From the NCBI RefSeq assembly GCF_026191915.1, contig NZ_JAIMBY010000004.1, positions 186,001-250,000 of the forward strand: a stretch of DNA of 64,000 nt, read 5' to 3'. The notes beneath the pieces are model-generated. The model made no database searches, had not been told where the DNA came from, and saw only the letters and a list, made by a program, of their open reading frames with translations. The position numbers and the translations under genes were made by a program. Origin of the DNA: Acidiphilium sp. PA (GTDB taxonomy: Bacteria > Pseudomonadota > Alphaproteobacteria > Acetobacterales > Acetobacteraceae). Below are positions 9,483 through 17,735 of this stretch, one piece after another; the first letter of the stretch is position 1; each line of letters starts with the position of its first letter.

Positions 9483-11222
9483 ATGCCCTCATCGTCACGG
9501 TCCGGGTCAAGATTGCCGGTGTGGATAGCCACCGGCGTATTCGCCGTTGCTGCCCTCGCGCTAGGGGCGGGCATGGCGTTGGGCGATATCGGCCAAGCCT
9601 ATCTGCCCACCTCCGAAGTCAGCCCGCCCGGCGCCTTTGCCGCCATGCCGAAACCCAACACCACCGGCATGAGCCCGCAGCAGGTCGCCATCGTCAAGCG
9701 CGGCGAATACCTCACCACTGCGGCCGATTGCATGCCCTGCCACGAAGCCCCCGGCGCAAAGCCCTTCGCCGGCGGCCTCTCCTTCGTCACGCCGTTCGGC
9801 ACGATGTACTCACCCAACATCACGCCCGACAAAACCAACGGCATCGGCAACTGGACCAACAAGCAATTCTGGAACGCCCTCCACTACGGCATCGCGCCAG
9901 GCCACTCGCTCCTGGTGTTCCCGAAATACATCTACCCGGCGATGCCGTACACCTCCTATTCGAAGCTCTCGAGGCCGGACGTGCTGGCGATCAAAGCCTA
10001 TCTCGATGCGATTCCCGCGGTCGATGCCCCGCATGTGCCGAATGCGCTGAACTTCCCCTTCAACATCCGCGCCGTCCTGCTCGGCTGGCGTATCCTGTTC
10101 TTCGGCGCACACCCGGTCCATTACCAGAAATCCTGGAGCCCCGCAGTCCGAAACGGCGCCTATATCGCCGAAGCGCTCGGCCACTGCACCGAATGCCACT
10201 CGCCGCGTAACCTGCTGTTCGCAATCAAATCGGGCGACACGCTGGCCGGTTCCCAGATACTCGGCGAACCCTGGTATGCCCCCAACATCTCATCCTCCAA
10301 ACAATACGGCGTGGGTGCCTGGAACCGGGCCGATCTGGTCTCCTATCTGCACGAAGGCGGCAACATGGTGAACGGCTCGGCGTTCGGCCCGATGAAATCG
10401 GTGGTCGACTACAGCCTGAGCCAGATCCCCGTTTCCGACATCAACGACCTCGCGGCCTATCTGCAAACCGCCACCAAGCCGCGCAGCAACCCCGTCAAAC
10501 CGATGACCGTCCCCGCCGCTGAGCTTGCCGAAGGCCACGCGCTCTACATCCAAAATTGCGCCGCCTGCCACCAGGCCGATGGCAAGGGCATTGCCCAGGT
10601 GTTCCCCAACCTCGCCGGCAACCAGGCCGTCACCGGCGGACCGGCCGACAACACCATCGGCATTGTGCTCGGCGGCATGATCCCCTGGCACGCCAACGGC
10701 CCCGTCATGCCTGCCTTCGGCTCGATCTTATCCGATCACCAGATCGCCGCGGTCACCAACTATGTCCGCACCGCCTGGGGTAACCGTGGCGTGCCGGATG
10801 CCACCGCCGCCAGCGTATTCGCCTTCCGCAGATCCGCCCCGCCGCATAAAATAGCCTTGGCCGACGCCGACTATCTCGATCTGCCACCAATCGCCTCCGC
10901 CGCCGCCCGTAAACTCGGCTGCCCCCTCCTGAGCGACCGCCTGATCGGCCCCGGCGCCGGTGAAATGCAGATCATGGCCGGTGCCACGCCCGCTACATTG
11001 ACAAACCGTACCGCCGAGCTGATGGCCGCCGTCAAAAAAGCCAACCCCGGCATAACCAAGGACCAGATGTCGCAATATCTTCTCACTGCCTATTGCCCCG
11101 TCGTGGCCACCCAATCCGGCATGTCGCTGTCGGAGAAAAAATCCGCCCTGAAACGCTTCATGGACCAGGCCCAGGCCACGGCGGCGACCGCCATGGCCGC
11201 TCCGGCCAAACAAGGCAGCTGA
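9483..11222 (+). CDS. Membrane-anchored triheme cytochrome c (dehydrogenase subunit type)
   Basis: The 579-residue exported protein probably passes electrons from a periplasmic dehydrogenase to ubiquinone or to an oxidase. An N-terminal membrane segment (about residues 12-32) acts as signal or anchor. Three haem-c sites follow: CMPCH (83-87), CTECH (235-239) and CAACH (359-363), each with downstream Met/Pro-rich axial-ligand regions such as the GGMIPW and MPAFG stretch. The layout matches the cytochrome c subunit of acetic-acid-bacterial alcohol or gluconate dehydrogenases (about 450-480 residues). This protein has an extra C-terminal region of about 120 residues, with two spaced cysteines and no haem motif. 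No dehydrogenase gene is adjacent, so it is an orphan here. A ribosome site AGCAGGA precedes the ATG. Confidence 0.85.
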   Translation: MPSSSRSGSRLPVWIATGVFAVAALALGAGMALGDIGQAYLPTSEVSPPGAFAAMPKPNTTGMSPQQVAIVKRGEYLTTAADCMPCHEAPGAKPFAGGLSFVTPFGTMYSPNITPDKTNGIGNWTNKQFWNALHYGIAPGHSLLVFPKYIYPAMPYTSYSKLSRPDVLAIKAYLDAIPAVDAPHVPNALNFPFNIRAVLLGWRILFFGAHPVHYQKSWSPAVRNGAYIAEALGHCTECHSPRNLLFAIKSGDTLAGSQILGEPWYAPNISSSKQYGVGAWNRADLVSYLHEGGNMVNGSAFGPMKSVVDYSLSQIPVSDINDLAAYLQTATKPRSNPVKPMTVPAAELAEGHALYIQNCAACHQADGKGIAQVFPNLAGNQAVTGGPADNTIGIVLGGMIPWHANGPVMPAFGSILSDHQIAAVTNYVRTAWGNRGVPDATAASVFAFRRSAPPHKIALADADYLDLPPIASAAARKLGCPLLSDRLIGPGAGEMQIMAGATPATLTNRTAELMAAVKKANPGITKDQMSQYLLTAYCPVVATQSGMSLSEKKSALKRFMDQAQATAATAMAAPAKQGS

Positions 11223-11230
11223 GCTGCCAG

Positions 11231-11821
11231 GTGGCGCTGACCATCGAGACCTTGCAGGGTGCGGCTATTCTGCAGCACCTTGCCGCGCTCGCCGAGCTGC
11301 GCATGAAGGTGTTCCGTGCCTGGCCCTATCTCTACGAGGGCGATGCCGCCTACGAACGCGATTACGTCGCGACTTATGCGGCGAGCCGGCACGCCGCCAT
11401 CATCGTCGCGCGCGATGATCAAATCATCGTCGGTGCCTCCACCTGCCTGCCCCTGACGGACGAGGCCGAATCCCTGCAAGCGCCCTTCCGCGCTGCCGGC
11501 TTCGAGCCCGCCACCATCTGCTATTTCGGCGAATCCGTCCTGCTCGAACCCTACCGCGGCCAGGGTGCCGGAGTTGCCTTCTTCACCGCGCGGGAAGCCC
11601 ACGCTCGCACCATCGAGGGCGTCACCCACGCCGCCTTCTGCGCCGTCATCCGTGGCGCGGCCGACCCCCGCCGCCCGACCGGCGCGACCCCACTCGACGA
11701 ATTCTGGCGCCATCGCGGTTTCACCCTTCGCGCTGGCCTGATCTGCACCATGCGCTGGCGCGAAATCGGCACCGAGGCCGAAGTGGAAAATCGTCTCCAA
11801 GCCTGGCTGAAACAGCTATAA
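11231..11821 (+). CDS. GNAT-family N-acetyltransferase
   Basis: A 196-residue acetyltransferase-like protein, read from the GTG at 11231 just past the cytochrome stop. ELRMKVFRAWPYLYEGDAAYERDY near residue 20 is typical of a GNAT subfamily common in Rhizobiales and Rhodospirillales. YFGESVLLEPYRGQGAGVAFF carries the acetyl-CoA loop (RGQGAG), and the C-terminal FWRHRGFTLRAGLICTMRWREI is the matching beta-bulge region. It lies 11 bases before a nitrilase-family gene, and from memory this pairing recurs in related genomes, so the two may act on the same amide or amine substrate (inference). An in-frame ATG at 11093 would sit inside the cytochrome gene and is rejected. Confidence 0.8.
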   Translation: MALTIETLQGAAILQHLAALAELRMKVFRAWPYLYEGDAAYERDYVATYAASRHAAIIVARDDQIIVGASTCLPLTDEAESLQAPFRAAGFEPATICYFGESVLLEPYRGQGAGVAFFTAREAHARTIEGVTHAAFCAVIRGAADPRRPTGATPLDEFWRHRGFTLRAGLICTMRWREIGTEAEVENRLQAWLKQL

Positions 11822-11832
11822 CGCCCCGCATC

Positions 11833-12702
11833 ATGCACATCGCCCTCTCGCCTTTCGCGATCCTCCGCCCCACCAGTCTCGACGATTTCGCCGCCCGGAT
11901 CGAAACCCTCCTGCGCGCAGCAAAAGCTGGTAACGCCGACGCCCTGGTCCTGCCCGAATACGCCAGCATGGCCCTCGCCGGCGCCTTCGTCGCGTCACCC
12001 GATGTTACCGCCGAACTCGCCGCCGTGGTGGAGCAGGCCGATGCCCTGATTGCCGCGTGTCGCACCCTCGCCCGCACCCACGGCATCATGCTTCTCCCCG
12101 GCACCGTCCCGATGCGCGGATCGGACGGCCGCATCCGTAACCGCGCCCCCCTGATCGACGGTGCCGGCCGCATCGCCTTTCAGGACAAACGCGTCATGAC
12201 CCGCTTCGAAGCCGAACGCTGGGGGATCACCCCGGGCGGCCCACCCCGCGTGTTCGAAACCGATTTCGGCCGTATCGGCATCGCCATCTGCTACGATTCC
12301 GAATTTCCCCTGCTGATCCGCGCTCAAACCCTCGCCGGCGCCGATATCATCCTGATCCCCACCTGCACCGATACGCTGCACGGATTCAACCGCGTCCGCC
12401 TCTCGGCCCGCGCCCGCGCGCTCGAAAACCAGTGCTTCACCGCGCTCGCCCCCACCACCGGCATCGCCCCCTGGTCCGCCACACTCGATGAAAACCGCGG
12501 CTACGCCTGCGCCTTCGGCCCGGTCGATCGCGGCTTCCCCGACGATGGCCTGATCGCCCGCGGCCCGCTCGACGCGCCCGACCTGCTGTACGTCAACCTT
12601 GACCCCGCCGCCCTCGCCGCCACCCGCGCCGATCCCGCCGTCCGCAACCACACGGACTGGCCCGACAACCCTGCCCCCGCCAGCGTGGTCGCGCTCGCGT
12701 GA
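11833..12702 (+). CDS. Carbon-nitrogen hydrolase (nitrilase superfamily)
   Basis: A 289-residue cytosolic amidase of the nitrilase superfamily. The catalytic triad is visible: Glu42 in LVLPEYAS, Lys119 in FQDKRVMTRFE, Cys153 in IAICYDSEFP. Length fits single-domain amidases. The substrate is not evident; the lack of a signal peptide and the neighbouring acetyltransferase suggest a small amide. Its TGA overlaps the GTG start of lpxB (GTGA), so the trio acetyltransferase-hydrolase-lpxB is probably one transcript. Confidence 0.88.
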   Translation: MHIALSPFAILRPTSLDDFAARIETLLRAAKAGNADALVLPEYASMALAGAFVASPDVTAELAAVVEQADALIAACRTLARTHGIMLLPGTVPMRGSDGRIRNRAPLIDGAGRIAFQDKRVMTRFEAERWGITPGGPPRVFETDFGRIGIAICYDSEFPLLIRAQTLAGADIILIPTCTDTLHGFNRVRLSARARALENQCFTALAPTTGIAPWSATLDENRGYACAFGPVDRGFPDDGLIARGPLDAPDLLYVNLDPAALAATRADPAVRNHTDWPDNPAPASVVALA

Positions 12703-13844
12703 CGCTGGTCTACCTGATCGCCGGCGAAGCCAGCGGCGATGTTCTCGGCGCCCGCCTGATTGAAGCCCTCCACCGCCGCCGCCCCGACCTCACCTACGCC
12801 GGCATCGGCGGCGCCCGCATGGCCGAACAAGGCCTCACCACCCTGTTCCCGATGCAGGATCTCGCCGTCATGGGAATCGCCGAAATCCTCCCCCGCGTCA
12901 TCAAACTCCGCAACCGCCTGCACCAGGCCATCACGGACATCACCACCCGCCGGCCCGCCCTGGTCATCACCATCGACAGCCCCGGCTTCACCCTTCGCGT
13001 CCTCCGCGCCATCGCCCCGCTCGGCCTCAAACGCGTCCACTACGTCGCCCCCCAGGTCTGGGCCTGGCGGCCCGGTCGCGTTCGCCACTTTCCGGGCCTA
13101 TGGGACCGCCTGCTCTGCCTGCTGCCGTTCGAACCCGATTTCTTCGCCCCCCACGGCCTCAACCCCGTCTTCGTCGGCCACCCCGTCCTGCAATCCGGCG
13201 CCGATCAAGGCAACGCCATCCGCTTTCGTGCCCAATTCGGCCTCGATGGCGGCGCCCAACCCCTCATCCTGATGCCCGGCAGCCGCCGCACCGAAACCGC
13301 CCGCCTGATGCCCGTCTTCCGCGAAACCATCGGCCGGCTCGCGCCTCACCACCCCGCCCTCGTCCCCGTTCTCGCCGCCGCCCCTGCCATCGCGACCGAA
13401 CTCGCGGCCCAAGCCGCAAGCTGGCCGACCCGCCCGATCATCGTGACCGGCCCCACCACCCGCTACGACGCCTTCGCCGCCGCCGCCGCCGCGCTGACCA
13501 AATCCGGCACCTCGACACTCGAACTCGCGCTCGCCGGCGTACCCATGGCCGTCACCTACCGCGTCAACCCGCTCAGCGCCGCGCTCGCCCGCCGGCTCAT
13601 CACAGTACCCCACGTCGCCATGATCAACCTGCTTGCCAACCAAGCCCTCGTCCCCGAACGCCTCCAATCCGACTGCGCCCCCACCGAACTCGCCGCCACC
13701 ATCAAGGAAATCCTGACCAACCCCGCCATCGCCACCACCCAACGCACCGGCTTCATCCAAGCCCTCGCCCGCCTCACCCCCCCCAACGGCCTACCCCCCA
13801 ACGAAGCCGCCGCCGCCGCCGCCCTCGAAGTTCTCGGACAGTAA
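12699..13844 (+). CDS. lpxB: Lipid-A-disaccharide synthase
   Basis: LpxB (GT19) joins UDP-2,3-diacylglucosamine and lipid X to form the lipid A disaccharide at the inner membrane. The 381-residue product shows the diagnostic N-terminus LIAGEASGDVLGARLIEAL, GIGGARMAEQG, DSPGFTLRVLR, HYVAPQVWAWRPGR, VGHPVLQS and LMPGSRRTE. Near the C-terminus are SGTSTLELALAGVPMAVTYR and MINLLANQALVPE. The start is GTG, overlapping the stop of the hydrolase gene. It is unusual to find lpxB away from lpxD-fabZ-lpxA, although Alphaproteobacteria vary. A T-rich palindrome lies about 45 bases downstream. Confidence 0.97.
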   Translation: MTLVYLIAGEASGDVLGARLIEALHRRRPDLTYAGIGGARMAEQGLTTLFPMQDLAVMGIAEILPRVIKLRNRLHQAITDITTRRPALVITIDSPGFTLRVLRAIAPLGLKRVHYVAPQVWAWRPGRVRHFPGLWDRLLCLLPFEPDFFAPHGLNPVFVGHPVLQSGADQGNAIRFRAQFGLDGGAQPLILMPGSRRTETARLMPVFRETIGRLAPHHPALVPVLAAAPAIATELAAQAASWPTRPIIVTGPTTRYDAFAAAAAALTKSGTSTLELALAGVPMAVTYRVNPLSAALARRLITVPHVAMINLLANQALVPERLQSDCAPTELAATIKEILTNPAIATTQRTGFIQALARLTPPNGLPPNEAAAAAALEVLGQ

Positions 13845-13883
13845 TCGATCGACCTCCGACGCTCTTAATAATTAAGGCAAAGC

Positions 13884-13920
13884 AAGTACTTTTTTGTAAA
13901 AAAGAAGGAAAAAGCTTTCT
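13884..13920. repeat. T-rich palindromic repeat, copy 2 (single)
   Basis: CTTTTTT (13889-13895), GT, AAAAAAG (13898-13904) is followed by AAGG and an AAAGCTTT stretch. It resembles the other copies but is partly decayed in the flank. It lies about 45 bases after the lpxB stop and probably ends that transcript. The remaining bases up to about 14115 show no gene that can be supported. Confidence 0.7.
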
Positions 13921-14117
13921 GACCGTTTTGTAAAGACCGCAGGGTAGTTATCCTCTGATACTGCCAATTGTACCCCACCACCGCCAGCGCTCAATCAAGA
14001 CGGGTCCATCGATAACACCGTCAATCAGAGCATCCCCGTTGTCAGTCCTGACAAGCCGCTGATACTCCTCGATCGTTTCACCGCCTCAAATCACCGCGGA
14101 TCGCCGAACCCAAGGTG

Positions 14118-14470
14118 TTAAAAACTACTAACGGATATGACGCTCCGCAATTCCGGATCAGACCCTTGTCGAAACTCATCCGCAAGCGCAGGACACTGCC
14201 GCACCGGGATGGCGCGCCGACCGCCAGAAACACCGCATCGACGTCATCAATCGCTCCTTCGATGGTTGTGGCGAATCAAAGGCGACCGGCGACCTGATGG
14301 GTCGCGACCAGGTCATCGACGCTCGGCTCGTGGATTGGCATCGGGCCGTCATTCAACGCTTCGAATTGGTGGCGATCGGTCTCGACGATAACCACATCGG
14401 TTCCAGTCGCGGCATAGCAGGCAGCCGATCCCATGTAGACATAGCCACCGCCGATTATCGTGATGCGTAT
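14118..14470 (-). pseudogene. UDP-glucose 6-dehydrogenase remnant
   Basis: On the minus strand from 14470 the frame reads (ATA)RITIIGGGYVYMGSAAC, then DVVIVETDRHQFEALNDGPMPIHEPSVDDLV and ATHQVAGRL, TGA, FATTIEGAIDDVDAVFLAVGAPSR. This follows the N-terminal Rossmann domain of UDP-glucose/GDP-mannose dehydrogenases (GTGYVG, ALN.G..PI.EP.L, F.T....A....D..F.AVGTP). Three lesions are seen. The start codon is ATA. An in-frame TGA sits at 14276-14278, where relatives have Ser. After about codon 90 similarity continues only weakly in another frame and then ends, so the rest of the gene is gone. An intact enzyme would be over 400 residues and would make UDP-glucuronate. It lies directly downstream of the glycan operon on the same strand, as if it were its lost last gene. 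Confidence 0.8.
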
Positions 14471-14479
14471 GATACTGTC

Positions 14480-15079
14480 TCAGTTCGTTCCCGTAAGAGT
14501 TCGGCTGGTATGGAAAAAGAGCGGCTGCACCGAACCAGTCGCGACCGGAACCTGCCGGAACCTCGCGAGCGGCAGGCCCTGCGCCTCGATCACGGCAATC
14601 CTGATCCAGGCGCTGTGCGTCACCAACAGAACCGCACCCGATGAGGCCGGCATGCTGTACGTGCCAAGACAGCGGCGCACCCGCATGCGCAACGCGCCGA
14701 GCGTTTCGCCGCCCGGAAACATCACCGTCTCAGGCGCGTGCTTCCAGGCGCGCAGCAATGCGGGCCAGCGGCATTTGACTTCCGCCTGGGTCAGCCCTTC
14801 CCAATCGCCATAGGCAATTTCGATCAGGTCCGGATCGATCTGCGGCGCCGGCAGCCCGATCACTCCGGCGATCACACCGGCGGTCTGGCGCGCGCGCAGC
14901 AGCGGGCTGCACATGATCGCGGCAATCGCGCCACCACCCAGGGTCGCCGCGAGGCGCTCGGACTCCGCGACACCCGCAGGCGACAAGGCCGGATCGCTCT
15001 GCCCCTGATAACGCCCCGCCCGCGTCCAGGCGGTCTCGCCGTGCCGCGCGAGCAGGATCGGCGGGGCGATATCGGTCAT
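14480..15079 (-). CDS. Histidine phosphatase family protein (phosphoglycerate-mutase-like)
   Basis: A 199-residue cytosolic phosphatase of the branch-1 histidine phosphatase superfamily. The catalytic RHGETAW sits near residue 14, followed by SPALSPAGVAESERL, CSPLLRARQTA, EIAYGDWEGLT and the second histidine in LLVTHSAWIRI. The substrate is unknown. As the last intact gene of the glycosyltransferase/ABC-exporter operon it may act on a sugar phosphate (inference). The ATG at 15079 lies two bases after the stop of the upstream beta-barrel gene; a TTG at 15085 would overlap that stop. Confidence 0.88.
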   Translation of the reverse strand: MTDIAPPILLARHGETAWTRAGRYQGQSDPALSPAGVAESERLAATLGGGAIAAIMCSPLLRARQTAGVIAGVIGLPAPQIDPDLIEIAYGDWEGLTQAEVKCRWPALLRAWKHAPETVMFPGGETLGALRMRVRRCLGTYSMPASSGAVLLVTHSAWIRIAVIEAQGLPLARFRQVPVATGSVQPLFFHTSRTLTGTN

Positions 15080-15081
15080 GA

Positions 15082-15921
15082 TCAATACCGGATCGCCACG
15101 CCCACCACGATACGGCGTCCCGCATGGATGCCCTGGCCCGCGATGGTGGATTCATATTCGAAAAACGGCCGCAGCATCGTGCTCAACCGGTACGTCATCC
15201 CGGCACCGACGCGAACGATGTTGTAGACCTCGGCCTGGTCGGTCAGCCGCAGCGCTTTCGGTTGCTGGATGGTGCGGCTCACGAAGCCGGTCGCGAACAC
15301 CGACAGCCGGGGCCAGACGCGCAGGCCCGCGTACACGGTGCTGCGGAGCTGCGTCACACCGCTGTCGGGGAAAATCCGCGCCCCTGCGGCGATGGTGGCG
15401 CTGAAACGGCCATCGATCACACCCGCCTGCACATCCGGCTCCAGCGCGAAATGACCGGTGCCGAGCGCTGGTGCGGCGCTGGTCGAACCGGTTGGCAAGA
15501 CCACGTTCATGGTTACCGAATCCGCGAAATCCCGTGTCTGCGTCAGGCCGTAGTTCAGCCCGATCGTCTGGTCCTCCAGCCCCGATCCGGACTGGGCGAT
15601 CGACCGGTGGTGCTTGATGCGTGCGCTCCGCAGGCGGCCTGCGCGCAGATCGTACTCGATCGAAAATCCATCCCCGATCCCGGCCGAGCCGGTGACGCGA
15701 AACTGCGTCTCCTGCTGGGTCGATGCCGGGATGGTGCCGGTGGTGAAACCGCTGGCGGAATACGCGCTGCTGGAATCGAACAGCCGGACCATCGGTTTGA
15801 CGACGCCATTGCCGGCAGCGGGAATCCAGGGATCGGCATAGGCCGAACTCACCATGGCGCACAGCGCCAGCGCCACACCCGACAGTGTGACGACGAAATC
15901 AGGCCGAGCAGGCACGGTCAT
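15082..15921 (-). CDS. Outer-membrane beta-barrel protein in glycan operon
   Basis: A 279-residue exported protein. A signal peptide (about residues 10-29, ending SSAYA before DPWIP) is followed by alternating amphipathic strands such as FSIEYDLRAGRLRS, VTMNVVLPTGS, GRFSATIAAGARIF and STVYAGLRVWPRLSVFATGFVSR. It ends with an aromatic residue (VGVAIRY), as outer-membrane barrels do for Bam recognition. It resembles the transporter/MetA-pathway-type barrel proteins in layout only. Its start overlaps the stop of the ABC exporter by four bases, so it probably forms or supports the outer-membrane step for the glycan exported by that operon (inference). Confidence 0.72.
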   Translation of the reverse strand: MTVPARPDFVVTLSGVALALCAMVSSAYADPWIPAAGNGVVKPMVRLFDSSSAYSASGFTTGTIPASTQQETQFRVTGSAGIGDGFSIEYDLRAGRLRSARIKHHRSIAQSGSGLEDQTIGLNYGLTQTRDFADSVTMNVVLPTGSTSAAPALGTGHFALEPDVQAGVIDGRFSATIAAGARIFPDSGVTQLRSTVYAGLRVWPRLSVFATGFVSRTIQQPKALRLTDQAEVYNIVRVGAGMTYRLSTMLRPFFEYESTIAGQGIHAGRRIVVGVAIRY

Positions 15922-17735
15922 GGGGATACCAATCGCAGTTTCGGTGGTTCGGGGATCTCACGCAGGGCATGCCAGAGGGTGGCGTACGTGCCAGCGGCGG
16001 CCAGCAGATCGGCATGGCTGCCGCGTTCGACGATCCGTCCCTGATCGAGCACCAGGATCAGATCGGCATTCATCACCGTGGCAAGACGATGCGCGATCAC
16101 CAGCGCCGCGCGCTGCGATGCCAGCCGTTCGAGCGCCCTCATCAGCCGTTGCTCGGTCGCCGCATCGAGGCTGCTGCTCGGCTCATCGAGAATGACCACC
16201 GGCGCGCCGCATAGCATGGCCCGCGCGATGGCAACGCATTGGCGCTGGCCGCCGGACAGGTTTAGCCCGCGCTCGTTCACCATGGCATCGAACCCGCCGG
16301 GCAGGCGCTCGATAATATCGTCAACCCCCACGTCGCGCGCCGCCGTGATCGCCTCGCTGCGGCCGGCACCGGCCATGCCATAGGCGATGTTTTCCCAAAT
16401 CCGCGCCTGAAACAGCAGCGGCTCCTGCAACACCAGCCCAATCTGGCGGCGCAGCCAGTTGAGCGGCAGGGTTCGGATATCGCTGCCATCCAGCAGGATG
16501 CTGCCGCTTCCCGCATCGTAGAACCGCGGGATCAGGCTCGCGATGGTGCTTTTCCCGGAACCGGTCGCACCGACCAGTGCCACCGTGCGGCCCGGTTCCA
16601 GGGTGAATGAAATATCGTGGAGCACGTCAAGCGCTTCACCGTATCCAAACCCGACCGCGCGGAATTCTACCCGCCCGGCGCAGGATTCCGGAGCCTGGGC
16701 GTTCGGGGCATCGACGATGCTCGGCTGCTCGGCGCGATATTCGCCGATGCGCTCCAACGCCACCGACGCACGGCCGAAGATCCGCCCGGTCTTGGCGAAC
16801 TGCCGCGCGGGTGTCGCGATGCCGCGCAGATACGCCAGGAAAATCAACAGCTCACCCGGCGTCAGTGTGCCCTGGATCACCGAAATCGCGCCGTACCAGG
16901 CGATTGCGCCGGTCGCGACCGCGATGATGAAGTTCATCGCCGGGCCGAATTGCGCCTGCACCGTGTTGGCCTGCAGGCTGGCCGTGAGACTCTTGCCGGC
17001 CTGCTCGCCGAAGCGGGCATCCTCGTGGGTTTCCCGCGCGAATGCCTGGACCACCTGGACGCCGCCGAGAATTTCCTGCGTCAAACCCGACAGGGTACTC
17101 TCCTGGCGGCGTACCTGGCGCAACCGCTGGCGCAGCCGGTCGGCGTAGAACCGTGCCATCAGGAACAGGATCGGCGCGACCGAAAGCGCGAGCAGCGCAT
17201 ACCGCCAGTCGATCAGCAGCATGACGGTGGCCATGCCGATGATCGTCAGGCCGTGCGGTAGCAGATCGATGCCGACCGCGGCGATGAAATCCTGCAACTG
17301 GCGAACATCGCCCGACAGGCGCGCGATCAATTCGCCGCCGCGCTGACGACGGTGAAAATCGAGCGAAAGACGTTGCAGATGCGCAAATAGATCGGAGCGG
17401 ACCCGAAACACGACCCGCTGTCCGACATCGAGAAACAATCGGTTGCCGACAAATACCAGCAGTGCATCGAGCGCGCCGAGCCCGAGCATGGTAAGCCCGA
17501 GCAGGTTGAGTAGTTCCACCCGGTGCGCGACCGGGTCGGGCAGCACGCCGTGCAGCAACGGAGCCAATTTGCGTTGGAAAATGACGTTGTCGATGATGAA
17601 TTTCAGCGGCCACGGCAATGCCAGCAATACGCAGGCCCGCGCCGCCATGACCGCCGAGCCGGCGCCCAGCGCGCGCCATTCCGGCCTCAGGTACGCCAGC
17701 AACCAGCGCCGGCTGGGTCGGGCGGGCGCGGTCAT
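15918..17735 (-). CDS. ABC exporter, fused membrane and ATPase domains
   Basis: A 605-residue half-transporter of the MsbA/LipidA-exporter type. An N-terminal six-helix domain (about residues 20-310) is followed by an ATPase domain with Walker A GATGSGKST (Lys395), Q-loop LVLQEPLLF, signature LSGGQRQ and Walker B VVILDEPSSSLD, ending with the H-loop VIAHRLATV. It works as a homodimer in the inner membrane. The ATG at 17735 is chosen because it overlaps the stop of the upstream glycosyltransferase (ATGA); a longer in-frame start lies inside that gene. Its place between glycosyltransferases and an outer-membrane barrel suggests it exports a lipid-linked or short glycan. Confidence 0.92.
   Translation of the reverse strand: MTAPARPSRRWLLAYLRPEWRALGAGSAVMAARACVLLALPWPLKFIIDNVIFQRKLAPLLHGVLPDPVAHRVELLNLLGLTMLGLGALDALLVFVGNRLFLDVGQRVVFRVRSDLFAHLQRLSLDFHRRQRGGELIARLSGDVRQLQDFIAAVGIDLLPHGLTIIGMATVMLLIDWRYALLALSVAPILFLMARFYADRLRQRLRQVRRQESTLSGLTQEILGGVQVVQAFARETHEDARFGEQAGKSLTASLQANTVQAQFGPAMNFIIAVATGAIAWYGAISVIQGTLTPGELLIFLAYLRGIATPARQFAKTGRIFGRASVALERIGEYRAEQPSIVDAPNAQAPESCAGRVEFRAVGFGYGEALDVLHDISFTLEPGRTVALVGATGSGKSTIASLIPRFYDAGSGSILLDGSDIRTLPLNWLRRQIGLVLQEPLLFQARIWENIAYGMAGAGRSEAITAARDVGVDDIIERLPGGFDAMVNERGLNLSGGQRQCVAIARAMLCGAPVVILDEPSSSLDAATEQRLMRALERLASQRAALVIAHRLATVMNADLILVLDQGRIVERGSHADLLAAAGTYATLWHALREIPEPPKLRLVSP

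Noticed and set aside
14115-14813. Several plus-strand frames of 60-117 codons
   Set aside because: They lie opposite the ugd remnant and the histidine phosphatase gene and show no protein-like motifs.
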